From positions 140,738 to 202,448 of the forward strand of contig JAFXSG010000004.1 of the NCBI GenBank assembly GCA_017525875.1: 61,711 nucleotides of DNA, read 5' to 3'. The notes beneath the pieces are model-generated. The model saw nothing but the letters and a program-made list of their open reading frames with translations, did no database searches and was not told the DNA's origin. The position numbers and the translations under genes were made by a program. The DNA comes from Clostridia bacterium. Lineage in GTDB: Bacteria > Bacillota > Clostridia > Christensenellales > CAG-138. This document shows, one piece after another, positions 15,779-24,738 of the stretch. Position 1 is the stretch's first letter, and each line of letters starts with the position of its first letter.

Positions 15779-17112
15779 TCTTCTTCTCCTCCTTCGACGA
15801 TATTTTTGAGCATGTCGATCAGGAAGTCGATATCCTCCTTGGAGTTCATCTCGGTGGCGCACCAGAGCATGCCGCCGTCCTCGAGGATATAGCCGCCCAC
15901 GATGCCGAGCTCCTTGAGCGCCTCGTTGATCTGCTCCGCGGGAAGCTCGGTGTCAACGACGAATTCGTTGAAGAACGGAGCATTATAGCGCAGCTTCATG
16001 CCGGGGACCTTGGCGAGCTCTTCGGCAAGGTAATGCGCCTTGGCGACGTTCTGCTCCGCGACCTCGCGCATGCCGGCGGGGCCCATGGTGCAGGCGTAGA
16101 TCGTGCTCATGATCGCGCAGAGCATCTGGTTGGAGCAGATGTTGCTGGACGCCTTTTCGCGGCGGATATGCTGCTCGCGCGCCTGGAGGGTCAGAACGTA
16201 TGCCCTGCCGCCCTCCGCGTCGTAAGTCTCGCCGACGATGCGGCCGGGGAGGCTGCGGATGAGCTTGCCGCCCGCCGCCATGAAACCGGCGTACGGACCG
16301 CCGAAGTTCATCGGGAGGCCGAGGGGCTGCGCGTCGCCGATGGCAATATCCGCGCCATAGTCGCCGGGGCGCTTGACGAGGCCGAGGGTGATGGGGTTGA
16401 CGTATGCGGTGAGCAGCGCCTTCGCGCCGTGCACGCACTCTGCGATCGCGTCCATGTTCTCGATGCAGCCGTAGTAGTTGGGCTGGGCCGCGATGAAGCC
16501 CGCCGCGCCTTCAAGATTTTCCGCGAGCGCCGCCATATCGGTCAGGCCGTCGCTGCCTGCGGGGATCTCGCAAAGCTCGATGCCGTAGCAGTGCGCATAG
16601 GTCTTCATGGTGGCGATGACGCCCGGATTGAGGGCCGCGGAATAGAGGACCTTGTTCTTGCGCTTGGCGTCGCGCATCATCAGCAGGGACTCCGCGGCGG
16701 CGGTCGCGCCGTCGTAAACGGAGGCGTTCGACGCTTCCATGCCGGTGAGGTTGCAGATGACGGTCTGCCACTCGAAAATGCTCTGGAGCATGCCCTGGCT
16801 CATCTCCGCCTGGTAGGGAGTGTACGCGGTGTAGAACTCGCTCCTTGCGGCAAGCTGGGGAACGACGGAGGGGATGTAGTGATGGTATGCGCCCGCGCCG
16901 CGGAAGAGCAAACCGCCCTCGTCATTCTGCAGAACGTAGCCCATCATGAGGTCGCGAAGCTCCATCTCGCTCATCGGAGCGGGAAGGTCAAGCTCGCGGT
17001 GGAGCTTGAGGTCCTCCGGGATATCGGAGAAGAGCTGATCCATGCTGTCAAGACCGATGGCCTTGAGCATTTCCCGGCGCTCCTCCAAGGTGTTCGGAAC
17101 GTAACTTCTCAT
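15775..17112 (-). CDS. gcvPA: Glycine dehydrogenase (decarboxylating) subunit 1, P-protein alpha
   Basis: 445 residues, full length. It is the other half of the heterotetrameric P-protein found in Firmicutes and archaea. Motifs include [62 protein letters not shown] and NVYDGATA-like [13 protein letters not shown]. It lies 69 bp after gcvH on the same strand and overlaps gcvPB. Cytoplasmic. Confidence 0.97.
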   Translation of the reverse strand: MRSYVPNTLEERREMLKAIGLDSMDQLFSDIPEDLKLHRELDLPAPMSEMELRDLMMGYVLQNDEGGLLFRGAGAYHHYIPSVVPQLAARSEFYTAYTPYQAEMSQGMLQSIFEWQTVICNLTGMEASNASVYDGATAAAESLLMMRDAKRKNKVLYSAALNPGVIATMKTYAHCYGIELCEIPAGSDGLTDMAALAENLEGAAGFIAAQPNYYGCIENMDAIAECVHGAKALLTAYVNPITLGLVKRPGDYGADIAIGDAQPLGLPMNFGGPYAGFMAAGGKLIRSLPGRIVGETYDAEGGRAYVLTLQAREQHIRREKASSNICSNQMLCAIMSTIYACTMGPAGMREVAEQNVAKAHYLAEELAKVPGMKLRYNAPFFNEFVVDTELPAEQINEALKELGIVGGYILEDGGMLWCATEMNSKEDIDFLIDMLKNIVEGGEEE

Positions 17113-17181
17113 TTCTTTCCTGCCTTATATTTTATAAACCGAAGCCGGCCCGGGTAAAGCCCGCGCCGGCTGTTTTGATGA

Positions 17182-17559
17182 TTACTCTTCCTCTGCGAGG
17201 AGGGCTTCGTATTCCTCTGCGGTCAGCAGAGCCGCTTCGTCGATCTCGGTGACCTCGACCTTCGCGATGAACTGGCCGTATGCGTCCTCATTGAGGAGCT
17301 CGGGCTGCTCATCCAGCGCTTCGTTGACCTCGACGATCCTGCCCGCAACGGGGGATGCGACGGGGGAAGCCGCCTTGACGGACTCAACGGTGGTGTAGTC
17401 GTCGCCGATGGCGATCTCGCCGTCGACCTCGGGAAGCTCAACGTAGACGATGTCGCCCAGCGCTTCCTGCGCGTGGTCGGTGATGCCGAGGGCCGCGATG
17501 CCGTCTTCGATCATTACCCAGTCATGTTCACGGGTGTACTTACGGTCGGTGGGAATCAT
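17182..17559 (-). CDS. gcvH: Glycine cleavage system H protein
   Basis: 125 residues. The lipoyl domain carries the modified lysine at Lys62 in ESVKAASP, preceded by YTREHDWV and GDIVYVELPEVG-type strands. It shuttles the aminomethyl group from P-protein to GcvT. The ATG at 17559 opens at MIPTDRKYTREHDW; the frame upstream belongs to the gcvT tail. It follows gcvT by 53 bp. Confidence 0.97.
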   Translation of the reverse strand: MIPTDRKYTREHDWVMIEDGIAALGITDHAQEALGDIVYVELPEVDGEIAIGDDYTTVESVKAASPVASPVAGRIVEVNEALDEQPELLNEDAYGQFIAKVEVTEIDEAALLTAEEYEALLAEEE

Positions 17560-17612
17560 TCTTTTATCCTCCAAATTATTATTTTGTTGTGTCGGTATAG
17601 GCTCTTTTGAGC

Positions 17613-18704
17613 TTATTTTCTCTTGTAGAAGGGCATCGGCGCGAACTCGCACTCGATCTCCCTGCCGCGGACGGAGACGGCCCACTTGCCGTTCTCATCC
17701 GCCTCCTCCTTGACGAGGCACATCACGTAGTTGCCGCCGACTGCGGGAGCGGGGCCGCCGGAGGTGACGACGCCGACGACTTCGCCGTTGCAGAGGACTT
17801 CCGCCTCGGGGCGGGCGATGCCCTTGCCGACGAGCTTCAGGCCGACGCGCTTCCTCGTGCGGGGCTTGCGCAGCGCTTCGATGCCGATGAAATATTCCTT
17901 CTTGAGCTTGATCGCGAAATCAAGACCGCACTCAACGGGGGTGATGGTCTCGTTCATCTCGTGGCCGTAAAGGGGCATGGAGGCTTCGAAACGGAGGGTA
18001 TCCCTTGCGCCCAGACCGCAGGGTAGCATATCGCAGACCTTACCGGCTTCGCAGAGCGCTTCGTGCAGGCGGACGGTGTCCTCGGCGGCGCAGTAGAGCT
18101 CAACGCCGTCCTCACCGGTGTAGCCGGTCCTCGAAACGAGGCAGGGGATGCCGGCGACCTTCATGCACTCGGTGAAGGTGTAGTACTTAGCGGGGATCTC
18201 GCCCTCGAAGCCGGCCGCGTCGAGCACGGCCTGATGAGCGGGGCCCTGCAGGGCCAGCTGGCCCCACTTCGCGCTGTTGTTCTCAACGCGAACGTCGCCG
18301 AAAATGTGCTCCTGCATCCAGGCAAAGTCCTTATCGGTGTTGCCTGCGTTGACGATGAACATATAGTGATCGTCGGCGAATTTGTAGATCAGAACGTCGT
18401 CCACAGCGCCGCCGTCATCATAGCACATAACGGCATAGCGGCAGCGGCCGGGGGTCATGGTGGTCACGTCGTTGGTGACCATCTTCTGGACGTATGCGTA
18501 AGCGTCATTACCGAAGATATCGACCTCGCCCATGTGGGAAACGTCGAATAGGCCGCAGCGCTCGCGGACCGCCTTGCACTCCTCGAGGATGCCGGAGGGG
18601 TACTGAACGGGCAGCGCCCAGCCGCCGAAATCGACCATCTTGCCGCCGAGAGCGATATGCCTGTCGAACAGCGGGGTCTTTTTGAGGGAATCAAAGTTCT
18701 CCAT
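17613..18704 (-). CDS. gcvT: Aminomethyltransferase (glycine cleavage T protein)
   Basis: 363 residues. It transfers the methylene unit from aminomethyl-GcvH to tetrahydrofolate and releases ammonia. The N-terminus (KTPLFDRHIALGGKMVDFGGWALPVQY), the DVSHMGEVDIFG segment and SRTGYTGEDGVELY are typical. It is the first gene of the gcv operon, with GGAGG seven bases before the ATG at 18704. Upstream in-frame sequence belongs to the untranslated leader. Confidence 0.97.
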   Translation of the reverse strand: MENFDSLKKTPLFDRHIALGGKMVDFGGWALPVQYPSGILEECKAVRERCGLFDVSHMGEVDIFGNDAYAYVQKMVTNDVTTMTPGRCRYAVMCYDDGGAVDDVLIYKFADDHYMFIVNAGNTDKDFAWMQEHIFGDVRVENNSAKWGQLALQGPAHQAVLDAAGFEGEIPAKYYTFTECMKVAGIPCLVSRTGYTGEDGVELYCAAEDTVRLHEALCEAGKVCDMLPCGLGARDTLRFEASMPLYGHEMNETITPVECGLDFAIKLKKEYFIGIEALRKPRTRKRVGLKLVGKGIARPEAEVLCNGEVVGVVTSGGPAPAVGGNYVMCLVKEEADENGKWAVSVRGREIECEFAPMPFYKRK

Positions 18705-18881
18705 TTTGTTGCCTCCTGTAAAAATCTCTTGATCGCGCCGGGCGGGGCCGTTTTGCGGGCTTTTTGCGCCGGCGTCCTCCGGACCGCATCTAAATAACGC
18801 AGCAGGAGCTCCGCCGGTTGAAGGCTGCGGCACCAAAGGACCATACACGCTAATTATATAACCAAATGAGGATCAATGTAA
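18705..18881 (-). promoter_or_regulatory. gcv operon promoter and structured leader
   Basis: On the minus strand TTACAT (18881-18876), 17 bp, TATAAT (18858-18853). A leader of about 140 nt follows. It contains a CCGGCG/CGCCGG long-range pairing around an inner GCUCC/GGAG stem. I looked for a glycine or tetrahydrofolate riboswitch and could not recognise the conserved core of either. Confidence 0.5.
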
Positions 18882-18923
18882 AGAGAAAAGTGAATATATT
18901 TCAAGCAAAAAAGCGAAGAAAAG

Positions 18924-18946
18924 GGGCGAAGGAAGACCCCTCGCCC
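18924..18946 (-). terminator. Terminator after the 428-residue hypothetical gene
   Basis: GGGCGA/TCGCCC arms with an 11-nt loop on the minus strand, followed by a TTTTC...TTTTTT tract. A second, larger G+C-rich hairpin lies at 18968-18997. It ends the ruvX-led operon. Confidence 0.65.
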
Positions 18947-19041
18947 GTGCGTGTCCGACCGATCGAAGCGGCGGTGAAGCTCAGGCTTCCCCGCCGCACC
19001 GGGACGGTGATATTTATCGTTCTTTGCTCAGCCGCGCTTTG

Positions 19042-20328
19042 TCAATTGAACTTCGTGATTATCTTCGCGCGGGACTTGAAAAACGCTGAAAGCTCGTTGT
19101 CGCGGTGAAGCAGCCGGACGGTCTCCTTCCGGCTCGTGAGGCAGGTGACGGTCTCCGGTATCGACTTGAAGAAATCGATCTTGTCGAGCAGATCGCCCAC
19201 AACGGGAAGAAAAGCGAGCGTGTTTTTGACCAGCTCTATCGACGGCAAAAGCAGCGTTGCCTGCTCCGGATTGCCGCGGAATTTATCGATATCATCCACA
19301 AGCCTTTCCATCAGCGAATCCTTGACCTCATTCTGAGCGCGGGACAGGAAAAGCTGCATTTTGTCCTCGAGCCGCCCGGTATAGTCCTCCCAGAAATCGC
19401 GGAACTCGGGCCATTCCTCCCTTGAAATGCACCCGGTATAGAACTTTATCAGCCTGCCGTCACGGAAATACCGCTCGAGCTCGCCGCGCATTTCAACGAA
19501 GTCCTCAAAGGAAACGTTATCGAAGAAAATGGAGTTGACCGCCCAGGTGGGACGCAGCTCCATGACGTCGCTCGGGTCGAGATTTGCCTCAAAGTCGCCC
19601 ACACCGCAGTCAAGGTGCAGAGGGATGTTCTTGGCTTCCGTGCTGACCATGCAGCCGGTCTCGGCGGACACGTTGCAGCTGTAGCATGAATAGAGGAAAT
19701 CATACAGCTCATCGTACCTTTTGTCCGAAACACGCCTGCCTTTTTCGGCTTTCAGAAAATCGAGGATGCTGCCGAAATAAACGGTGTCTTCACCGAACAT
19801 GCGCAGCAGCTCGCGGTCAACATCGTTTTTCCTGTCAAACTTAACGGCCGTGTCCACGCCGGCGAGCAGATTGCGCTTGAACCTCGCGGCTATGCTGTCG
19901 AGGTCGTAATACTTAACGCTGCTCCGGTCCGCAAGCAGCCCGTCGAGATAGCAGGCGTAATCGGGAGCCTCAGGCAGGAACGGCACCTTTCGCCCGGGGC
20001 GGCTGCTCATCTCGTCCCAAACGCCGCGGAGGCTGAATCCTTTTTCACCCCTTTTGCGGCAGGCGACCTCGACGAGCCCGCCCTTGACGAGCGCTTCGAA
20101 GCCCTTTTGATAGGGCTGTACGCCCGCGAAATCGTATTTTGCCAGCAGAGGCTTGTCCTCTGTTCCGCGCATAAGGTTGTTGATGCGCGGATCCGTAAGG
20201 AACTGGGAATCGCTCAGAACGATGCTGTCCCACATAAGAAGCTGCAGCATGAACTGCCGACGGATCGTGTCAGCGGAAACTATTTTGTTGTTTGGGTCGA
20301 TATCGCCGATGTAGACGCTGTTTTTCAT
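19042..20328 (-). CDS. Hypothetical protein (last gene of the ruvX-led operon)
   Basis: 428 residues, not recognised. It is mixed alpha/beta, acidic and soluble, with no signal peptide. Starts MKNSVYIGDIDPNNKIVSAD. A short hydrophobic stretch (about 365-385, LLPSIELVKNTLAFLPVVG) might be amphipathic. Several Cys residues cluster near residue 215 (FLYSCYSCNVSAETGC). The ATG at 20328 overlaps the Nudix stop by 4 bp, so it is translationally coupled and expressed with the Nudix hydrolase. Its N-terminal D-x-x-N-K-I-V-S pattern and length resemble phage- or defence-associated orphans, but nothing decisive is visible. Confidence 0.8.
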   Translation of the reverse strand: MKNSVYIGDIDPNNKIVSADTIRRQFMLQLLMWDSIVLSDSQFLTDPRINNLMRGTEDKPLLAKYDFAGVQPYQKGFEALVKGGLVEVACRKRGEKGFSLRGVWDEMSSRPGRKVPFLPEAPDYACYLDGLLADRSSVKYYDLDSIAARFKRNLLAGVDTAVKFDRKNDVDRELLRMFGEDTVYFGSILDFLKAEKGRRVSDKRYDELYDFLYSCYSCNVSAETGCMVSTEAKNIPLHLDCGVGDFEANLDPSDVMELRPTWAVNSIFFDNVSFEDFVEMRGELERYFRDGRLIKFYTGCISREEWPEFRDFWEDYTGRLEDKMQLFLSRAQNEVKDSLMERLVDDIDKFRGNPEQATLLLPSIELVKNTLAFLPVVGDLLDKIDFFKSIPETVTCLTSRKETVRLLHRDNELSAFFKSRAKIITKFN

Positions 20329-20906
20329 TTTTCGATCCCCTCGCGAAGGTATTTCAGGATCAGCAGCTCCGTTATCGAATCGATGAAATCGCATTCCGCC
20401 GCGCACTTGCGGTATCCGGCCTCATCCTCGATAATGACTTCCGAAATGGCTTCGGTGTCCTCTGGGGCAGTGTCGGCGCGCCGCGTGCAGCCGAGCGCGA
20501 AAAAACAGGCCATCGTGCCCGAAAACACGGCGGGGGAATCGCTGTATTCGCCGGCGCAAACGAAACGCTCGGCAGAATAGCCGGTCTCCTCCGTCAGCTC
20601 GCGCGCCGCGGAATCGAGCAGGGTCTCGCCCTCCTCAACGCCGCCCTTGGGCACTTCGATACCCCAGCCGCGCATGCCGTGGCGAAAATTGCGGATGAAG
20701 ACAAAGCGGCCGTCGACGGTGACGGGGAGCACGGCAACGCTTTTTTCCGTAGGATTGCAGACGCGCAGATAGGTGCCCTCGTTGCCCTTTGGGAAAAGCA
20801 CTCTGTCGTTGTAGACCGAGATATAGCGATTGCCGAAAACGAGTTCTTCTTCTACGATCTCGATCTCGCCTCGGGTGCGGTCGCCTTTATAAACGGTTGA
20901 ACTCAT
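20325..20906 (-). CDS. Nudix hydrolase (ADP-ribose pyrophosphatase-like)
   Basis: 193 residues. The Nudix box G-x5-E-x7-R-E-L-x-E-E-x-G is intact (GGVEEGETLLDSAARELTEE, then TGY), within the arrangement VAVLPVTVDGRFVFIRNFRH typical of ADP-ribose or nucleoside-diphosphate-sugar pyrophosphatases. A cytoplasmic housecleaning role is likely and the substrate is not determinable. AAGGAG precedes the ATG. It is coupled to the downstream hypothetical gene. Confidence 0.9.
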   Translation of the reverse strand: MSSTVYKGDRTRGEIEIVEEELVFGNRYISVYNDRVLFPKGNEGTYLRVCNPTEKSVAVLPVTVDGRFVFIRNFRHGMRGWGIEVPKGGVEEGETLLDSAARELTEETGYSAERFVCAGEYSDSPAVFSGTMACFFALGCTRRADTAPEDTEAISEVIIEDEAGYRKCAAECDFIDSITELLILKYLREGIEK

Positions 20907-20927
20907 ATTTGCTGCTCCTTAAAACGG

Positions 20928-22031
20928 TCATTCCCCGCCGAGGACGACGCGCAGCACGACCGGATTATGGTCCGAGCAGGCAAAGCCGAGGTCGAGCGTT
21001 TCGAGGCTTTGAACGGTCACGTTCGGGGAAACGATAAAGCCGTCGATGAGGTAGTACTGGAAGCTCGCCTTATCGGCGCCTTCATAGGGCCGGTCGAGCA
21101 GGCGGCAGCTCGGCACGCGCTCGTCCATCAGGAACTGCCAGCCCTCGGGGAAGGCCGAAACGTCGATCTCGCTGCACTGCCAGTTGCCCTCAAGGGTCGG
21201 GTACGCCGCACTGTCCGCGCTCGAAAAGATCTGGTTGAAATCGCCGCCCGCGATGACGTAATTGCCGTTTGCGGCCTCTTTCTCCAGGATATCTCTGAGC
21301 ATCTCGGTCTGTGCCGCCTTGCCCTCGCCGTCGTCATAGGCCTCAAGGTGCAGGTTCACGAGCACGAGCTGCTTATCGCTGCCCTCGATCGGGACGCGGT
21401 CGATGAGCACGCAGCGCTTGAGGTTCGCCATGCGCATCGGCCAGGAGAACGGGATCGGGAGCTGGACGCGTTCCGAGCTCTCCGCGGCGAAGGAGGAATA
21501 GGTCGCGAGGCCGGAATCCACCTTGCCGATAGGCGGGATCGGGTAGGGCAGGAAGCTGACCTTGAAATTGTTTGCGAAGCTCATCCGGTACCCGGGCAGG
21601 TTATCGAGGAAATACTTTGCTTCGTCGATATTGTGGCTGCGGTTCGAGCCGCGGTCGGTCTCCTGCATGAAGATGATATCCGGGCCGGCCTTCCGGAGCT
21701 CGCCGAGCATGCCGGCAAGGTTCTCGCCGACGCGCCATTCGGTCGAGGAAATGACGGAGCTTCCGCCGTCCATGAAGAAATCCGCGTTGTCGCCGAGCGC
21801 GCCGTAGCCGACGTTCCAGGTCACGACGGAGAGCGTCTGCCCGTCTCCGAGCTTTTTCGAAACGCCGTAGGGATCAGCGGGCGTGACCGCTTCTCGGTCG
21901 GCGGGCTTGTATTCGGTGATGGAGAGGAACGCGACGAGCCCCGCGAGCAGCACGACGACCGCGAGCAGGATGAAGCCGATCACACGGAGGATGCTTGCGG
22001 GGACGGAGCGTTTTTTCTTTTGCTTTGCCAT
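20928..22031 (-). CDS. Endonuclease/exonuclease/phosphatase (EEP) family protein, membrane anchored
   Basis: 367 residues: a basic N-terminus, one transmembrane helix (about 15-35), then an EEP fold with VVTWNVGYG, the Mg-binding E in FMQETDRGS, L-V-N-L-H-L-E-A, AGGDFNQIF and a C-terminal CSDHNPVVLRV. Active sites face outside the cell given the anchor. The substrate could be a phospholipid, nucleotide or DNA. The ATG at 22031 has GAGGT eight bases upstream; the ATG at 22073 has none. Confidence 0.9.
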   Translation of the reverse strand: MAKQKKKRSVPASILRVIGFILLAVVVLLAGLVAFLSITEYKPADREAVTPADPYGVSKKLGDGQTLSVVTWNVGYGALGDNADFFMDGGSSVISSTEWRVGENLAGMLGELRKAGPDIIFMQETDRGSNRSHNIDEAKYFLDNLPGYRMSFANNFKVSFLPYPIPPIGKVDSGLATYSSFAAESSERVQLPIPFSWPMRMANLKRCVLIDRVPIEGSDKQLVLVNLHLEAYDDGEGKAAQTEMLRDILEKEAANGNYVIAGGDFNQIFSSADSAAYPTLEGNWQCSEIDVSAFPEGWQFLMDERVPSCRLLDRPYEGADKASFQYYLIDGFIVSPNVTVQSLETLDLGFACSDHNPVVLRVVLGGE

Positions 22032-22102
22032 GGCTTTTACCTCTTTCGTTGTTATAAATATGCCCGCTTTCAATGAAGGCGGGCGAGGTTTTGCGTTTAC
22101 GG

Positions 22103-22414
22103 TCAGATCGTGTGCTTTTCGATAGCGGCGGAAACGAGACGGAGCATCGTCAGCACCAGCTCGCGGTTTTCATCCATCAGGTCGTAGACGGCGTCTTCGG
22201 AGAGCACGCCGCGCTTGAGGTCCGATGGGAGCTTGCCCGCTTCGTCCGCCTCAAGATCCTGCATCCAGAGCGCACCGCCGTAGTACTCGGTCAGCCTGCG
22301 GAGCGAAGCCTGAGCCTGCTTATAGCCATCGAGCGCTTCGGAGAGCTTTTTGACCGCCTCGGAGGAACAGTCAAGGCATTCTTCCATCTGTTTGATCCTT
22401 GTGATCCTGTTCAT
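22103..22414 (-). CDS. DUF4298 family protein
   Basis: 103 residues, all helical and acidic. It has the family signature L-x-x-Y-Y-G-G-x-x-W, D-x-E-A-D-E-A-G-K-L-P, D-L-K-R-G-V-L-S-E-D, then N-R-E-L. Function is unknown. Genes of this family are often near metal transporters and here it follows mntP by 16 bp. Confidence 0.88.
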   Translation of the reverse strand: MNRITRIKQMEECLDCSSEAVKKLSEALDGYKQAQASLRRLTEYYGGALWMQDLEADEAGKLPSDLKRGVLSEDAVYDLMDENRELVLTMLRLVSAAIEKHTI

Positions 22415-22430
22415 AGGTCTCCTCCCTGTT

Positions 22431-23024
22431 TCAGCCGATAAGATGTTCGATCAGGATCTTGAGCCCGATCAGGGCGAGGGCGATCCCTCCCGCGAGCACC
22501 GCCCAGCGTTTGAACCTTTCGCCGAGCTTTTTGCCGGCGAGGACGCCGAAGAGCGATAGGGCGAAGGTGATCGCGCCGATCAGCAGCACGGAGAAGACGA
22601 GCCTGCCCGTCGTGAAGCCGAAGCTCGAGAACACGATGCCGGTCGCGAGCGCGTCGATGCTCGTTGCGACCGCGAGCACGAGCACGCTGCCGGGGCGGAA
22701 CGGGTCGTTGCGGACGTCCTCCTCCTCGTTTTTGATCGCTTCGACGATCATCTTGCCGCCGATGAACGCGAGCAGTATAAACGCGATCCAGTGGTCGACG
22801 GATTTGACGAAGGACTCGACGCCGCTGCCGAAGATGCGGCTCAGCAGCGGGATGATATAGAAGCCGATCGCGGGCATCAGCGCCTGAAAGACGCCGAAGG
22901 CGAGCGCCATGAACACGGCGCTGCGTATGCGCACCTTTTTAGCGGTCAGTCCGCTTGCGATGGAGACCGCCATTGCGTCCATGGAGAGCGCGACGGCGGT
23001 GATCAGCAGCTCGAAAATACTCAT
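22431..23024 (-). CDS. mntP: MntP family manganese efflux pump
   Basis: 197 residues with six transmembrane helices in two three-helix repeats, each opening with a conserved Asp motif (ALSMDAMAVSIASGL and VATSIDALATGIVF). MntP exports Mn(II). No yybP-ykoY element could fit in the 31-bp gap upstream, so it appears to be co-transcribed from the ruvX promoter. Confidence 0.93.
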   Translation of the reverse strand: MSIFELLITAVALSMDAMAVSIASGLTAKKVRIRSAVFMALAFGVFQALMPAIGFYIIPLLSRIFGSGVESFVKSVDHWIAFILLAFIGGKMIVEAIKNEEEDVRNDPFRPGSVLVLAVATSIDALATGIVFSSFGFTTGRLVFSVLLIGAITFALSLFGVLAGKKLGERFKRWAVLAGGIALALIGLKILIEHLIG

Positions 23025-23055
23025 TTTTCAATCTATGAGGCTTGCGCCCCGAAAA

Positions 23056-23355
23056 TCATTCTTCCTCTTCGTCGATCTCGTCGAGAAGGGACGCGAATTC
23101 CTCAAACAACTCGCCAAGCAGGATCTCGTTGTCGACGGGGATATAGGCGTCCCCCTCCTTATCCTGCTCGATGCGGACGAAGATCACCTCGGGCTCCTCC
23201 TCGTCGATCTGCTCCTCCGGCACGAGCGCGGAGTATTTCGCGCCTTCGTAGGGGAAGGTCATAACGTGCCAGAAGACCTCCTCCTCGCCCTCGTCGGTGA
23301 GGAGCACGACGGTCTCAAGCTCGTCCTGTGCGCTGCTGTTTTCGATATCGGTCAT
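23056..23355 (-). CDS. DUF1292 family protein
   Basis: 99 residues, very acidic, with the DUF1292 pattern E-T-V-V-L-L-T-D-E-x-G-x-E, Y-x-A-L-V-P, and E-P-E-V-I-F-V-R-I-E. These small proteins commonly follow yqgF/ruvX and yrzL in Firmicutes and have no established function. It lies between ruvX and mntP, with 26- and 31-bp gaps. Confidence 0.88.
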   Translation of the reverse strand: MTDIENSSAQDELETVVLLTDEGEEEVFWHVMTFPYEGAKYSALVPEEQIDEEEPEVIFVRIEQDKEGDAYIPVDNEILLGELFEEFASLLDEIDEEEE

Positions 23356-23381
23356 GGTAAATCTCCTTGATAGCTTGGATG

Positions 23382-23807
23382 TCAGAATATCGGGTGCAGG
23401 GTCATATAGCCCTCGAGGATGACCTGCGCGGCAAGGCGGTCCACCACCTTGCGCCGCTTTTTCCAGTTGAGCTCCGCTTCGTAGAGCGCGCGCTCGGCGG
23501 CGACGGTGGAGAGCCGCTCGTCATAGAAATCGTGCTCGCCGTCCCAGCCCTCGAGCACGAGCGAAGCAAAGGCCTTGACCTTCTCGGAGGCGAAGCCGTA
23601 GCTGCCGTCCATATTGCGGGGCATGCCGAACACGATGCGGCAGGGCGCGTATTTCTTCGCGTAGTCGCGCACGTAGGCGGCGTCCTTCTTCTCGTCGCCC
23701 GTGCGGTTGTAGGTCTCCAGCCCCTGCGCGGTGATGCCCAGCGCGTCGCTCACGGCGAGGCCGATGCGCCTGTCTCCGACGTCGACGGCAAAATAGCGAT
23801 ATGCCAT
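23382..23807 (-). CDS. ruvX: Putative Holliday junction resolvase RuvX/YqgF
   Basis: 141 residues of RNase H fold: FAVDVGDRRIGLAVSD at the N-terminus, VFGMPRNMDGSYGFASEKV in the middle, YDERLSTVAAER and D-R-L-A-A-Q-V-I-L-E-G-Y near the end. In other bacteria it is essential and linked to 16S pre-rRNA processing. AAAGGA precedes the ATG. It is the first gene of an apparent seven-gene operon (ruvX, DUF1292, mntP, DUF4298, EEP, Nudix, hypothetical). Confidence 0.95.
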   Translation of the reverse strand: MAYRYFAVDVGDRRIGLAVSDALGITAQGLETYNRTGDEKKDAAYVRDYAKKYAPCRIVFGMPRNMDGSYGFASEKVKAFASLVLEGWDGEHDFYDERLSTVAAERALYEAELNWKKRRKVVDRLAAQVILEGYMTLHPIF

Positions 23808-23841
23808 AGTTTTCCTTTCAAAAAGCGTGGTAGTTTCGGTT

Positions 23842-23870
23842 ATTATAATACTTTATCGCAGCAAGGTCAA
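23842..23870 (-). promoter_or_regulatory. Promoter of the ruvX-led operon
   Basis: On the minus strand TTGACC (23870-23865), 17 bp, TATAAT (23847-23842), about 35 bp before the ruvX ATG. Confidence 0.8.
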
Positions 23871-23893
23871 TATTGTAATTTCTCAAAAGAAAA

Positions 23894-23916
23894 GCGGAGC
23901 GGCGGGGCCGCTCCGC
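23894..23916 (-). terminator. Terminator of hpf
   Basis: GCGGAGCGG/CCGCTCCGC arms followed on the minus strand by TTTTCTTTTG, 14 bp after the hpf stop. Confidence 0.88.
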
Positions 23917-23930
23917 GAAAAGATCAAAGC

Positions 23931-24455
23931 TTATCTTTCGGGCTCGATAAGGCCGTAGTTGCCGTCCTTCCTTGTATAAAGGACGTTGATCTGGTTCGTT
24001 TCGGCATTCGTGAAAACGAAGAAGTTGTGGCCGAGCAGCTCGATCTGGAGCATGGCCTCTTCAACGGTCATAGGCTTCATGACGAAGCGCTTGACGCGGA
24101 CGATCTCGGGGCCGTTCATCTCACGCTCGTCAGCGTAGTCGGGCTGTTCGGGCGCGTCCTCATAGCGGAGGGATTTGGAAAGGCGGGTCTTATGCTTCTG
24201 GATCTGCCTGTCGAGCTTTGCGATAACGTTGTCGATGCTGGCGTACATATCGCCGGTGACTTCTTCGCCGCGGATAACGCCGCCGCGGTAGGGGATGGTG
24301 ACCTCGATGATATGGCGGCTCTTTTCAACGGCCATCACGACCTGGGCCTCGGTATCCTGCGGGAAATACTTGTCGAGCTTCTCGATCTTTTTGAGGGTGA
24401 GCTCCCTCAGGTAGTCGGTAACCTCCATGTTCTTGCCTGTAATAGTTACGTTCAT
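23931..24455 (-). CDS. hpf: Ribosome hibernation-promoting factor, long form
   Basis: 174 residues. The N-terminal S30AE domain (MNVTITGKNMEVTDYLRE, then Y-x-S-I-D-N-V-I-A-K-L-D-R-Q) is joined by a charged linker to the C-terminal dimerisation domain (VRVKRFVMKPMTVEEAMLQI, ELLGHNFFVF). Long HPF dimerises 70S ribosomes into 100S particles in stationary phase. AAAGGAG lies before the ATG at 24455. The frame continues upstream to 24857, but that part overlaps the promoter. Confidence 0.96.
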   Translation of the reverse strand: MNVTITGKNMEVTDYLRELTLKKIEKLDKYFPQDTEAQVVMAVEKSRHIIEVTIPYRGGVIRGEEVTGDMYASIDNVIAKLDRQIQKHKTRLSKSLRYEDAPEQPDYADEREMNGPEIVRVKRFVMKPMTVEEAMLQIELLGHNFFVFTNAETNQINVLYTRKDGNYGLIEPER

Positions 24456-24566
24456 GGTTCTGTCGCTCCTTTCAGGTACTTGGTTCCCGTTTTTTGTTGG
24501 CAAACGGGACAAAAATGAATTGCCTGCATCCTCCTTCCCGGAGGGGCGTTCATTTATTGTATATAC

Positions 24567-24595
24567 ATTATATAGCAAAACGGGCGGATTGTACA
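24567..24595 (-). promoter_or_regulatory. Promoter of hpf
   Basis: On the minus strand TGTACA (24595-24590), 17 bp, TATAAT (24572-24567). It leaves a leader of about 105 nt. No further structure was assigned. Confidence 0.6.
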
Positions 24596-24696
24596 GAGCC
24601 AATTTTGCCTTTTTGTGCGAAATAATAAGGCAAACGAGAGGCAGCTGCCGAAAAGTCAGGCCCGACATGGCTTTTTGCGGCGGCCTTGATGAGAAA

Positions 24697-24719
24697 GAGG
24701 ACGGGCAGAGCCCGTCCTC
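24697..24719 (-). terminator. Terminator of the ornithine carbamoyltransferase gene
   Basis: GAGGACGGGC/GCCCGTCCTC with a 3-nt loop, followed on the minus strand by TTTCTC. Confidence 0.85.
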
Positions 24720-24738
24720 GGGAAAAACGCTGTTGAAA

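Noticed and set aside
18705-18881. Glycine riboswitch upstream of gcvT
   Set aside because: I searched the leader for the conserved aptamer core and did not find it. The region is reported only as a structured leader.
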